64,000 bases of DNA from Chondrilla cf. caribensis (taxonomy: Eukaryota > Porifera > Demospongiae > Chondrillida > Chondrillidae). The position numbers were made by a program, and so were the translations under genes. How positions within the stretch are numbered: the stretch's first letter is position 1; every line of letters begins with the position of its first letter. Location of the stretch: positions 2,323,221-2,387,220 of the forward strand of contig OZ026570.1 of the NCBI GenBank assembly GCA_964020155.1. The letters run 5' to 3'. This document shows positions 13,701-23,771 of this stretch, piece by piece. A model generated the notes under the pieces. It made no database searches, was not told the origin of the DNA, and saw only the letters and a program-made list of their open reading frames with translations.

Positions 13701-16700
13701 TTGCCATCGGAATCAGTGTCCACTGGAAGGACAGACACTTTTCTCAAATCTTCCAATTCTAAAGGAATGACTTCTCCTGTGCTAGTCACATACGTGGACA
13801 CCAACACGGAAGGTGGGGGAGACTGGCTGGATACGGTAGTGTTAACGCTGGTTGATATTCCCCCTTCTCCAAACACTACACCCAATATGCTTGACGGAAG
13901 AGCACCTGGAAGTAGATCACTGTCTCCATCATTGTCCAATAGCAGTAGACCCAGGAGGGGTGGAACTGATACACCAGTGGGTGGAGCTTCGTCTTTTGGG
14001 TGTGTCACAGTTACAGTGTCTTCCTTAACGTCAAACGTTCCACTGTGACTGGTTGTGTCAGACACATCCCCAGAGACAACAGATGTGGTCTCAAATGTCA
14101 CTGTAGGTACCGAGAGGTTAGACAGTGGTGAATTACCATTAAGAATGTTGAATATATGGCAACTCACCTGACATTACACTTGGACAACATTTCTTGGATT
14201 GCGATGGACAGATCGATGGAAGAATGGTACAGTTCTTTCCCAACCAGTACAACAGCTTGCTGTAAGCGCAGCAAAGACGATACTTCAAGGCATCACCTGT
14301 AAAAAGATCACAAATATATAGGAAAATTGTAGGTACTAGTAGCATAAGATAAGTATTAGTTATACCCCGCCTTTGCTGGGTACATGGCGGATATACTTGA
14401 GTGTCAGGAAGCGATATACCGAGGGCGAAGCCCGAGGTTATCGCTTCCTGACACTCACGTATATCCCCATGTACCCAGCAAAGGCGGGGTATAACAAATA
14501 TGTATCCCGCCAAAACTATCGGAAGTAGTTCAACTTGGCGATATGAATGAAGACGAGGAACGATTTCTCGAGGAGCTTGAAACGGCAATTAATCCATTCA
14601 TCAGAGGCGAACTAACGACGGACGAGTACGTATCTTTATCGCAATCATTCCACAACCACGACAATCCAGCGGGCACCTCCGGGTTACAGTCAGCCAATGA
14701 CAGCGTTAACAGCGAAAATGACCCTCCAAGCAAGAAAAGATGCGGCGACAGTGAGGCCAGCAATCGTTTTTCGGAACCTGTAACCAACCTAGAAGATTGG
14801 ACTAAGCCATATATCCCAAAGAACACTGCCAAGAGTACCAAATGGGCTCAAAAGAACTTTTTAGCTTGGTTAGAAGCCAGGAAAGAACCAGACACACCTT
14901 CTAGCGATATTTTGGAGACTTGTGATGATCCCAATGCTTTGTCCGAGTGCCTCTGCAAGTTCATTCTCGAAACCAGGACAGCTAAAGGTGATCATTACGC
15001 ACCTAGAACGCTGAATATGATTTTAGCTGGTCTGCACCGATATGTACAGGACAAAAATCCGAACAAAGCGCAGATGAACTTTATGCAGAAAGACAATCCA
15101 GCATTTAAAAGTCTCCGTTGCACCTGTGACCATTTATATAGACAACTGAGGTCGAAGGGAATCGGATTAAATCCGAAGCAAGCACAAATAATCACTACCG
15201 AAGAAGAAAATAAGCTTTGGGAATCAGGTGTTCTTGGTACAGACAGCCCAAGAGCTTTACTAAACGCAGTATTCTTCTACAATGGTAGAAATTTCCTTCT
15301 TCGCGGCGGAGAAGAGCATCGCTTTTTACGCTTGTCTCAATTCCAGCGTTATTCTAACCCAGACCGCTACGAGTATACAGAATCAGGCTCGAAGAACAAC
15401 TCAGGCGGTTTAGAAGACATTCAAGCCCAAAGGAGGAATAAAATAGTGCCGATTTACAAAAATCCTTCGGCAGGAAACAGGTGCCATGTTACCCTTTTGG
15501 ACCTTTACATCTCGAAAATACCTCCTGAATCAATGCAGCACGATTTTTTCTACCTCAAACCCAAGAAGAATTTCGAGGATGGAGTTTGGTACGCAAATCA
15601 GGTCCTGGGGAAGAATGAACTAGCACGAATGGTTCCAAAAATGTTTCAAGAAGCATCAATGACCAAGAAAGTTACGAATCACAGCCTTAGGGCCACCGGT
15701 ACCACTGAAATGTATCGATGTGGAGTACCAGAGAATGTCATCAAAGAGCGAACTGGCCATAAATCTCTGGATGGTCTGAGAACCTATGAAAGAACAACAC
15801 TCGAGCAACAAAAAGCCGTTTCAAAGATACTTACGGATTGCAATCGTCCATCATCAGGCTCATTCAACATGATAATGGAGAAAGAAGAGCGAAGATCTAC
15901 AGTTAACGACTCACAAAGTGTTCCACCAGAACAGAGAGAAATTCGTGCTGCTCCAAAGAACCTGTTCAACTTTCAGAGATGTCAAGTAACTTTTATCCAG
16001 CATAGCACAAACTCTGAATCCTTTGTCCTGAATAACTTTGATGAATTCATGTCAAAACACCTGGATTCGCTGCCCTTCTAAAGACACGGAAGATAGAGTT
16101 TGTGTGCCGAATTTGTGTTCTTTCGACTGAATTTGTGTAGTCCTTATTGTGTATCTGTAGTGCTGCTGATGTATTAATTGTCTAGTATTGCTAAGTGACA
16201 AGTGCGGCGATAATTGATAACTTCCTTTCAATTAAGAAAACGGGGTATATCACTAATGAGGTCAGAAATATACCCCGGTATATCGGGGATATACCGTAGT
16301 TGGTGCTTTTGAAGTTAAGTGACAATATCACCAATCGGGATACATTCCTCTATATACTACAATATGTGAGTGCAGTGAGTGGAGATATAATAGTCAAAAC
16401 AACAGTCAGGCTCACCTAAGGAAGACCTTTCAGCCAAGTACAGAGTGAAGGTAATTTTGTCACCAACGTCCTCCTTGGAGACATTCACGGTAGATAGGTA
16501 ACCTTCTTCTGGAATACTCGTACTGTTAGCTACACGAATCACATAGACTGCTTTAGGTTCTTCTTCCCCATCTACAAATACACCCAGTAATACAGCATCT
16601 ATCTTGCCATCGGAATCAGTGTCCACTGGAAGGACAGACACTTTGCTCAAATCTTCCAATTCTAAAGGAATGACTTCTCCTGTGCTAGTCACATACGTGG

Positions 16701-19700
16701 ACACCAACACGGAGGGTGAGGGAAACTGGCTGGATATAGTAGTGTTAACATTGGTGGTTATTCCCTCTTCTCCAAACACTACACCCAATACACTTGACGG
16801 AAGAGCACCTGGAAGTAGATTGCTGTCTCCATCATCGTCCAATAGCAGTAGACCCAGGAGGGGTGGAACTGATACACCAGTGGGTGGAGCTTCGTCTTTT
16901 GGGTGTGTCACAGTTACAGTGTCTTCCTTAACGTCAAACGTTCCACTGTGACTGGTTGTGTCAGACACATCCCCAGAGACAACCGATGTGGTCTCAAATG
17001 TCACTGTAGGCACTGAGAGATTAGACAGTGGTGAATTACCATTAAGAATGTTAAATATAAGGCAACTCACCTGACATTACACTTGGACAACAGTTCTTGG
17101 ATTGCGATGGACAGATAGATGGAAGAATGGTACAGTTCTTTCCCAACCAGTACAACATCCTGCTGTATGCGCAGCAAAGACGATACTTCAAGGCATCACC
17201 TGTGAAAAAGATCACAAATATATAGGAAAATTGTAGGTAGCATAAGCTAATCCTCTATATACTACACTCTGTGAGTGCAGTGAGTGGAGAAATAATAGTC
17301 AAAACAACAGTCAGGCTCACCTAAGGAAGACCTTTCAGCCAAATACAGAGTAAAGGTAATTTTGTCACCAACGTCCTCCTTGGAGACATTCACGGTAGAT
17401 AGGTAACCTTCTTCTGGAATACTCGTACTGTTAGCCACATCAATCACATACAATGCCTCAGGTTTTTCTTTCTCATCTACAAATACACCCAGTAATACAG
17501 CATCTATCTTGCCATCGGAATCAGTGTCCACTGGAAGGACAGACACTTTTCTCAAATCTTCCAATTCTAAAGGAATGACTTCTCCTGTGCTAGTCACATA
17601 CGTGGACACCAACACGGAAGGTGGGGGAGACTGGCTGGATATGGTAGTGTTAACGCTGGTTGATATTCCCCCTTCTCCAAACACTACACCCAATATGCTT
17701 GACGGAAGAGCACCTGGAAGTAGATCACTGTCTCCATCATCGTCCAATAGCAGTAGACCCAGGAGGGGTGGAACTGATACACCAGTGGGTGGAGCTTCGT
17801 CTTTTGGGTGTGTCACAGTTACAGTGTCTTCCTCAACGTCAAACGTTCCACTGTGACTGGTTGTGTCAGACACATCCCCAGAGACAACCGATGTGGTCTC
17901 AAATGTCACTGTAGGTACCGAGAGATTAGACAGTGGTGAATTAACATTAAGAATGTTAAATATAAGGCAACTCACCTGACATTACACTTGGACAACAGTT
18001 CTTGGATTGCGATGGACAGATAGACGGAAGAATGGTACAGTTCTTTCCCAACCAGTACAACAGCTTGCTGTAAGCGCAGCAAAGACGATACTTCAAGGCA
18101 TCACCTGTGAAAAAGATCACAAATATATAGGAAAATTGTAGGTAGCATAAGATAATCCTCTATATACTACACTCTGTGAGTGCAGTGAGTGGAGAAATAA
18201 TAGTCAAAACAACAGTCAGGCTCACCTAAGGAAGACCTTTCGGCCAAATACAGAGTGAAGGTAATTTTGTCACCAACGTCCACCTTGGAGACATTCACGG
18301 TAGATAGGTAACCTTCTTCTGGAATACTCGTACTGTTAGCTACACGAATCACATAGACTGCTTTAGGTTCTTCTTCCCCATCTACAAATACACCCAGTAA
18401 TACAGCATCTATCTTGCCATCGGAATCAGTGTCCACTGGAAGGACAGACACTTTTCTCAAATCTTCCAATTCTAAAGGAATGACTTCTCCTGTACTAGTC
18501 ACATACGTGGACACCAACACGGAAGGTGGGGGAGACTGGCTGGATATGGTAGCGTTAATGCTGGTTGATATTCCCTCTTCTCCAAACACTACACCCAATA
18601 TACTTGACGGAAGAGCACCTGGAAGTAGATCGCTGTCTCCATCATTGTCCAATAGCAGTAGACCCAGGAGGGGTGGAACTGATACACCAGTGGGTGGAGC
18701 TTCGTCTTTTGGGTGTGTCACAGTTACAGTGTCTTCCTCAAAGTCAAACGTTCCACTGTGACTGGTTGTGTCAGACACATCCCCAGAGACAACCGATGTG
18801 GTCTCAAATGTCACTGTAGGCACTGAGAGGCAGGAAAGTGGTGGTAAAACTGCTATATAGATCATCTTTTGAACTGAGAAATGTATACATTGCATGTATG
18901 TATGTATGTATGTCCAAACGTCTACTTACCTTGTGGTATCAAAATGTTTACAATGTAGGGAGGGAAGTCTGCAAAACAACATAATAGAATTGTATAAAGG
19001 GACTTCATATCTATTGTATTTAATGATCAATTTGCAACTATGTTATAATTAGCTACCATGTGCGTACATATAAATGGGATGTGTATCTATTAAAAAATAC
19101 TTTTACATACACCATTTATATGCTCACAAAACAGATGAATGCCGAATGATAGATATGAAAATTGATACTGTAATAATAACATGTGCGTTCAATTCTCATT
19201 AATCCACTGCAATTATGTCAAAAAAATCTGTTGAATTAACTAGTTTGATCGACTATAATCAAATCATCACAGTAATTTAATACACACAAAATTAATGTCT
19301 CTGTGCAGAGCTTGGTAGATTATTAAAACAGTAAGGGATTATGTAATTTTACTGTAATATGGAGTAAAGAGTATGTAAGGATGGAAAAATGCATATATTT
19401 AATCAGTGTAGCAATTGAATGTGTCCAGGTATCAGGTATCAGGGTGTCTTATTTAACCTGGGAAACCGTTAGCCATAGGCTACTATAAGTGGCACCCTGA
19501 AAGTCCACACATATGTCCAAGTCCACACATACAAACCTTTGAGAGTGACATTACGTATAGTACTTGTTGTGATTACCCTGACTTGATCCTCTGATAATAT
19601 AATGGTTGGTTGGTTTATGTTAAGTTGTACTGCTTCACTCGGTGAATGTTCATTATTTGGTTTGATTTGATAAGTAGCTGTTAGGGAAATAGACACGCCA

Positions 19701-22700
19701 ACTGGAAGAGTTTCTCTACTGGCAATACCTTTAATGGTTACAGAGTCTGTTGCGAATTCTGGTACAATGAATATAGTGGTTAGAGGAAGAAGTCCCTCAA
19801 AGGTATCTGGTATGCCTCCATCAATATTCACCATAGCTGAGCGGTGGAGAGAATCATCTGAGCGGGTGTAGTCAATATTTAAATTGTCACCCCCAGGAAA
19901 ATTAACATTTAAAGTGGCATTGAAGAGACCCCCACTCATCCTGTTTCCATTGGGTTCAGATCCTATTTCAACAGCTTCTGCCCAGCTTTCAATGATGCTG
20001 ATCAACACCGTGAGCTTATCTGCATTGTCTGCAGAGGGAACAGTCAGTACATTCCACTCTACTCGGGTAGGGTTGTCGTAGACTGTAAAGGAGCCATTTA
20101 TAAGTCTCTTGCCATCGTCCTCAAACCTAACTCCAAACTCTCTTACTATAACAGGAACAGAGAACAAAGGATTGCAATTATGCACAAGAATCTTTGGTTC
20201 TGATTGAACAATATATAAAATTGTCTGAGCATGCATAGAATTTACAGAATAGGTTCTCTATAGCGTATGGCTGGCAACAGCATAGCCAATCATGCATGCA
20301 CTAAAGGGTACTGCTAAGTTGAATTCTCTTGAAGCAGGACTATTTCCCACAAAACACATAGCAGTTGTGAATAAATTTGTCAGAAATTTCAACTGCACAG
20401 GTCTTCCTCAGTTTCATAACTGACGGGACCTCACAAATTTTTTCACAATTGCTTTTCCTTGGAGCTTCCAGCTCCAATTCTTTACCACAGCTGCGAGCAT
20501 TCATGGTGTCTGTGAAATATCCTCTGACAACTATACATTTATTGTATTGCGTGGGCGTACTTCAAGGACTATGTGATCAGTGATACTGCTCATTCCAACA
20601 GGCCTACATCTAACATGTGCCTATGTATGAACATGTTTTTCCAATTAACCGCAGTACTCGCTTGTGGTGAACACAATGTCAAATAAGTGCCATTATGTGG
20701 AAACCAATGCTACGTATATAAAGGCTGGTTTTATATATCATGATTTTCTTCAGTTAAATTCAACTAAAGTTTACAAGCACCAGCCATTTTTAATTCTGTT
20801 TAAGTGTTTAATAAGCCAATTATCACCTATTATAAGGGCCATACGTCTGATATTGTGCAAGACTCATGAAGGCATAGCACCCAAAGTGCTAGAACAATAT
20901 CAGATGTATGGCCCTCGTACACAGGTGATAATCAGTACATAATGTATTACAAGTTGTAATAACATTATTTATAATGAGTATGCAAACTCAACATACACAT
21001 ATACGTGCTGGGGAATTGAGTTGGCTCAATCTTTGAGGTAGATAGCTATCTGGGTTGAGATGTCTTTACTATGAAAGACCAGGGTACATATCTCTCATAC
21101 TGCAATTTAGAGTAGTCAGACCTCAGACAGGGAAGTGCATGTGCATTAGCAAAAGTTTTTGTTTAATCAAACGTGATCTCTTAATTTGGTAGAGGCTCAT
21201 GATTGCTACGGCGTAGGTAGGGGAAAACAGGTAATTCTTGAGCGATCAAGTAGCAGTGAAATAGATTGAAACAGATTGAAACGATTGAGATGCAAGACAT
21301 TTATGTCACCAGGTTGCTGTATATAATAGACCTAATCACTTATATTTCTTCAGTATTGTAACTGAGGAAGACCTTCGCGGTCGAAACATCTTGCATTTTT
21401 CAACCATTTCAATCTGTTTCAATCTATTTCACTGCTACGTAATTGCTCAAGAATTACCTGGTTTCCCCTGTGATCTCATAAGCAGGCCATATTGATATTT
21501 AAAATGAATGTACAGTGGATGATTGGGTGGTCATGGACAGTGGACAGGCATGGGCATGAGAGCAGCATACAAAACACCAATTCCAAAGGATGAGTGCATT
21601 TCATATGTCATAATAGTTGGACATCTATGTCTGTCTGTATAGCATCCATTGTTATGATAAACATCAATGGTTACATCAACTACTGTACTACACGCAAGAA
21701 GACCTAATACAGTAGCTGGTCTGAGGCGTGCATACATTATATGTATAATATAAATGTGCTCTATAATGGAGGTGTTTCAAAAGATGTTTTTGCAAATTAT
21801 GCATTCAATATACATACATAAAACGTGCACAGTGGATGATTGTGAATGTTGAATGTCACATATAAAAAAATTCAATTACCGTTTCCGTCATAGCAACAAC
21901 GATTGAACCAATCCAAGCACGAGCCTGTATACCCAAAGCGTTGTCCGAGAGCACATATTGCTTCTCCATAGTGTTTTTTTATTCTGAATCCCTCTTGACA
22001 GCATTCACAGCAGAGAAAGGCATCAGATTTGCAAGTTGTTCCATTCAATGATTGTGGGTAGGCTAATTGGTCACACCACTTGTTTGTATATTTTCTTTGC
22101 AGGAGGTGTCCAAGCCCATAATAGCAGCACGGTATATCTGATAGAATTTGGTAAAAAGTATATGAAGGGATTTTAACATAATGATTGTAACGAACAATAT
22201 TTGATATACTACATGCACGTACGTATATATTATATATATATATGGCTTCATGTTATACCTTTATACACGCACGTACACACATGTACACAAAAACACATAA
22301 TACATGTGTATCTTTACACACATGCACTCACTATACACGTCATTTGAATACACAAGCAAACACATTAATCACATGACATTGTACATTGTACATATACGCA
22401 CACATGATATACAGATACGAATATATGCACAAAACATACGTATGTATGCACATATTCACAGATGTACACAAACATACCAAGCATATATGCACATGATAAA
22501 CACTTACACATGCACAAATATACACAACACACATAATATGCATGCATACTCCATATTTACACATAAAACACTCATCAGGTACACATGTGTGCATAACACA
22601 CCTGTACATATGCACACACATCAAATGTACGTATGCACACACACACGCACGCACACACACACACGCACGCACACGCACACACACACACACTTAATGGGTT

Positions 22701-23771
22701 ACGGTTCACATCACAGGGGCACTAGGTGGGAATCACATGCACCCCAATTAGTCGTGGTACATCTTAATGGAGCACAGTATGTATTCAGTCAATTCTGTGA
22801 AGGTAAAGGTGAGCAGTAGCAGTGAAGACATGGTTCAATGTTTATAGGGGCTGCCGCCGGTAGCCCCTATATTGTTTTCATTTCGACTACCGGTATGTAA
22901 CGCTCGTCCGATATATATATAATATGTGTTCCTACGTATAACAGCAACAATGAATTTATATGAGAATTTATATTGCGCGAAATAAAGATGGCCGATTTCG
23001 AGCTAGAATTCGTGCGCTAAAGCTTCGCCAAACGTAATAACGTCAGCGAAGGTTCTTCTGAACCTAATAAAGACGCCCAAGTAATTCGAGTACGGGGGTC
23101 GGCAGCCCCACGAGTTTTTGAACTCGAATTACTTGTTTGTTCTTTTACTCTATTGTATAAGAAGCTACATGCATGGGCACACTAAAAATAAATAGCAATA
23201 CTAATAATGATTTATACACGATACCAACGCGAATGCGAGGGAAACAAGACCCACGTACAAAAGCACAAACAGTATGGCGTCCCGTGTGGAGCTCACCGTT
23301 CACCACTCTGTCCGTTATCGGATCAGCTCGCTTTCTCAGTGATGCCGAATGATCCGTTTGAGAATCTAACAAGGCGATGGGTAGCTTCTCCTGGCTGACA
23401 GTTAATCTCCAGCAAGAAGGGCTGTTGCCTCCTTCAAGCTGAAAGTACCAAGATCCCGAACGAGAACCGAGACTTCGCGACAGATCTTTGAGGTCATCGA
23501 CGCTAGCTGATGCGTTAATTAACTGCCGAGGTAAGATACGCTGATCGGTCGAGGTTCCAACATGGGTGTATTCTATCAGTTTTTCCACTCGGATAGTCAA
23601 CAAGGCAGAAGATAAATCTTTGCCGTTATCACAGGATAAACCTATCTGGATATTCTCAACTTCTCCAACCAGGCGAAGAGCCGCTTCTTCTGCACTCCCG
23701 AACACCGGGGCAGTGGCCAACACGAGGACCCATTGCAGGCAGCAGTAATACTGCTGCCGGTTTCTCTTCAT
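296..23771 (-). CDS. Giant secreted protein of alternating anaphylatoxin-like and ~196-residue repeat domains
   Basis: Predicted by joining 36 coding exons whose introns are GT-AG and all phase 1. Order (minus strand): 23297-23771; 21880-22137; 19537-20145; 18930-18968; fifteen 588-bp A exons alternating with fourteen 129-bp B exons between 18813 and 3563; 3355-3477; 2596-3147; 1802-2509; 296-1731. The sum is 14,826 bp, about 4,941 residues. The start gives a signal peptide, and the stop is at 296-298 with a possible AATAAA (plus-strand complement 253-258). B exons encode CC-x12-C-x6-C-x6-CC, the anaphylatoxin (ANATO) cysteine pattern. A exons are rich in N-glycosylation sequons and DxDxDG-like loops. 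The C-terminus ends in a short hydrophobic stretch, perhaps a GPI or membrane anchor. An extracellular matrix or adhesion role is inferred from domains only. No named orthologue is recognised. The exon joins are by eye and the array copy number depends on assembly. Confidence 0.72.
1802..2509 (-). CDS. Fused exon: four-cysteine anaphylatoxin relic plus large domain
   Basis: This single 708-bp exon (236 codons, phase 1-1) carries in one piece what the array splits over two exons (239 codons). The first 40 residues have C-x13-C-x6-C-x8-C, an anaphylatoxin spacing in which each CC pair is reduced to one cysteine. The rest contains the landmark VSLLLSSIPLLVLRRL and many sequons. Acceptor ...CTCTTACAG and donor GTGAGT. 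Confidence 0.7.
2596..3147 (-). CDS. Diverged large-domain exon of the giant gene
   Basis: A 552-bp exon (184 codons), phase 1-1, lies between acceptor ...AATCCTAG and donor GTATGTACG. It shares with the array A exons the hydrophobic landmark VPISLIPLLVILKV (array: VSVPPLLGLLLL) and the overall layout, but lacks the aspartate-rich loops. It is read as an older, non-amplified copy of the same domain. Confidence 0.7.
3355..3477 (-). CDS. Diverged anaphylatoxin exon after the array
   Basis: A 123-bp exon (41 codons), phase 1-1. The translation has CCGYSKYLLRLGNDC, a second single cysteine six residues on, and a final CC pair: the same six-cysteine anaphylatoxin signature as the array B exons but with about half the residues changed. 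The acceptor is ...GATTCAG and the donor is GTAAAC. It pairs with the large-domain exon 2596-3147. Confidence 0.75.
14359..14495. repeat. Left-end long palindrome of the Crypton-like element
   Basis: Arms of about 60 bp begin GTTATACCCCGCC and end GGCGGGGTATAAC, with a smaller hairpin (GGGCGAAGCCC) at the tip. Immediately right of it, at 14500, comes ATGTATCCCG, which is the reverse complement of the element's extreme right end (CGGGATACAT). The palindrome therefore looks like a cap outside a short terminal inverted repeat. Confidence 0.85.
14543..16081 (+). CDS. Tyrosine recombinase of Crypton/DUF3504 type
   Basis: A 512-residue uninterrupted ORF, alone in the transposon at 14353-16345. Residues about 95-200 form the core-binding (SAM-like) half, and residues about 215-420 the catalytic half. 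Visible catalytic residues are Arg254 in FLLRGGEE, His380 and Arg383 in NHSLRATGTT, His406 in ERTGHKS and the candidate nucleophile Tyr415 in LRTYER, so the R-H-R-H-Y set is intact. The layout resembles Crypton recombinases and the DUF3504 domain captured in vertebrate ZMYM2 and QRICH1. The first 90 residues are acidic and low in order. It should integrate a circular element by site-specific recombination; activity is inferred from the intact motifs only. The ATG at 14543 lies 48 bp after the left palindrome. Confidence 0.87.
   Translation: MNEDEERFLEELETAINPFIRGELTTDEYVSLSQSFHNHDNPAGTSGLQSANDSVNSENDPPSKKRCGDSEASNRFSEPVTNLEDWTKPYIPKNTAKSTKWAQKNFLAWLEARKEPDTPSSDILETCDDPNALSECLCKFILETRTAKGDHYAPRTLNMILAGLHRYVQDKNPNKAQMNFMQKDNPAFKSLRCTCDHLYRQLRSKGIGLNPKQAQIITTEEENKLWESGVLGTDSPRALLNAVFFYNGRNFLLRGGEEHRFLRLSQFQRYSNPDRYEYTESGSKNNSGGLEDIQAQRRNKIVPIYKNPSAGNRCHVTLLDLYISKIPPESMQHDFFYLKPKKNFEDGVWYANQVLGKNELARMVPKMFQEASMTKKVTNHSLRATGTTEMYRCGVPENVIKERTGHKSLDGLRTYERTTLEQQKAVSKILTDCNRPSSGSFNMIMEKEERRSTVNDSQSVPPEQREIRAAPKNLFNFQRCQVTFIQHSTNSESFVLNNFDEFMSKHLDSLPF
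18930..18968 (-). CDS. 39-bp symmetric microexon (13 codons)
   Basis: The acceptor ...GTTTTGCAG and donor GTAAGTAG are both strong, and the 39 bp between them are phase 1-1 and free of stops, encoding about DFPPYIVNILIPQ. It occupies the slot where an anaphylatoxin exon would be expected before array unit 15, but has no cysteine. Splicing it in or skipping it keeps frame. It is too small for domain evidence, so the call rests on splice-site quality and phase. Confidence 0.45.
19537..20145 (-). CDS. First large-domain exon of the giant gene
   Basis: A 609-bp exon (203 codons), phase 1-1, lies between acceptor ...GTTATAG (20146) and donor GTTTGT (19536). The translation is beta-rich in character, with alternating hydrophobic residues, several N-glycosylation sequons (NGSF, NATL, NVTL) and no cysteine. 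It is diverged from the A exons of the array but has the same length class, phase and position after an anaphylatoxin exon, so I read it as a distant member of the same domain family. The intron upstream (20146-21879) contains a palindromic MITE and a hairpin, described separately. Confidence 0.65.
20821..20930. repeat. Inverted repeat, ~36-bp arms
   Basis: Arms beginning TATCACCTATTATAAGGG and ending CAGGTGATA are complementary over about 36 bp with few mismatches, around a loop of about 37 bp. It is probably a small palindromic transposon remnant in the same intron as the MITE at 21219. Confidence 0.6.
21219..21470. mobile_element. MITE with ~80-bp terminal inverted repeats
   Basis: The left arm from 21219 (AGGGGAAAACAGGTAATTC) and the right arm ending at 21470 are near-perfect inverted repeats of about 80 bp around a 90-bp centre. 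It has no coding capacity and lies in the intron 20146-21879 of the giant gene. Confidence 0.75.
21880..22137 (-). CDS. Fibulin-like double anaphylatoxin exon
   Basis: This 258-bp (86-codon) exon is bounded by acceptor ...CTATCAG at 22138 and donor GTAATT at 21879, phase 1 on both sides. The translation carries CCYYG, then FLCCECCQEG, then a Gly-Tyr/Cys segment, then WFNRCC. The CCxCCxxG core followed by G-x-x-C, G-Y and F-x-x-CC is the arrangement of the last two of the three N-terminal anaphylatoxin modules of vertebrate fibulin-1. It is too short and too interrupted to appear as a long ORF. It supplies the anaphylatoxin half of the first module, the next exon (19537-20145) supplying the large-domain half. 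Confidence 0.75.
22690..22790 (+). repeat. Short dispersed repeat attached to a CA tract (copy 1)
   Basis: About 100 bp starting TTAATGGGTTACGGTTCAC, preceded directly by a CA-rich tract (22636-22690). A nearly identical copy in the opposite orientation is at 29160-29256, again joined to a CA/TG tract at the same end. It lies in intron 1 of the giant gene. Confidence 0.75.
22846..23135. mobile_element. MITE with AGGGGCTGCC end (copy 1)
   Basis: A 290-bp segment runs from AGGGGCTGCC to a palindromic end (AAGTAATTCGAGT ... ACTCGAATTACTT). A second copy in opposite orientation is at 47746-48072, and the two align over their full length. No ORF. It is in intron 1 of the giant gene. Confidence 0.75.
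23297..23771 (-). CDS. Exon 1 of the giant gene: signal peptide and unique N-terminal domain
   Basis: The ATG at 23771 opens a reading frame beginning MKRNRQQYYCC followed by a hydrophobic core (LQWVLVLATAPVFGSA), a typical secretory signal peptide. About 130 further residues with two cysteines match no domain I know. The donor GTGAGC at 23296 cuts in phase 1, the phase of every other exon of the gene, which is the main reason for joining it to the anaphylatoxin exon at 21880-22137. Beyond the donor the frame stays open to 23145 without obvious domain character. An alternative is that this is a separate small secreted protein ending at 23145; the phase match makes the first reading more likely. 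Confidence 0.62.

Larger units (their letters stand above)
14353..16345 (+). mobile_element. Complete Crypton-like tyrosine recombinase transposon
   Basis: The element lies in the long intron between array B exon 14168-14296 and A exon 16416-17003, in opposite orientation to the host gene. Comparing its flanks with the same intron of other units (for example around 7990-8025) gives the junctions: host ...GCATAAGATAA then element GTATTAGTTATACCCC; element ...CGGGATACAT then host TCCTCTATATAC. Its length is 1,993 bp. No clear target-site duplication is seen, as expected for tyrosine recombinase transposons. The left end carries a 137-bp palindrome (14359-14495) and the right end a set of GGGGTATAT motifs. 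Confidence 0.85.
3563..18813 (-). repeat. 15-unit coding tandem array (~0.9-kb units, anaphylatoxin exon + domain exon)
   Basis: Each unit holds a 588-bp A exon, a 67-bp intron, a 129-bp B exon and an intron of about 120 bp; the spacing is 900-914 bp (mostly 901, 906 or 907). A exons: 3563-4150, 4474-5061, 5375-5962, 6276-6863, 7177-7764, 8084-8671, 8991-9578, 9892-10479, 10793-11380, 11699-12286, 12608-13195, 13513-14100, 16416-17003, 17321-17908, 18226-18813. B exons start at 4218, 5129, 6030, 6931, 7832, 8739, 9646, 10547, 11448, 12354, 13263, 14168, 17071 and 17976, each 129 bp. Introns are nearly as conserved as exons, so the array is young or homogenised by gene conversion. No unit carries a frameshift or stop. 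The 6-bp period difference comes from presence or absence of an ACTAGT block in the longer intron. Confidence 0.93.

Noticed and set aside
3563..18813. CRISPR or bacterial satellite reading of the tandem array
   Set aside because: The units are 0.9 kb with coding exons and spliceosomal introns; no short repeat-spacer structure is present.
3688..18819. Plus-strand frames of 83-136 residues repeated through the array
   Set aside because: They lie antisense to the A exons, repeat with them, and lack splice or start logic; they are shadows of the minus-strand coding sequence.
20664..20942. 92-residue plus-strand ORF
   Set aside because: Its second half is the inverted repeat 20821-20930 and it has no recognisable domain or splice support.
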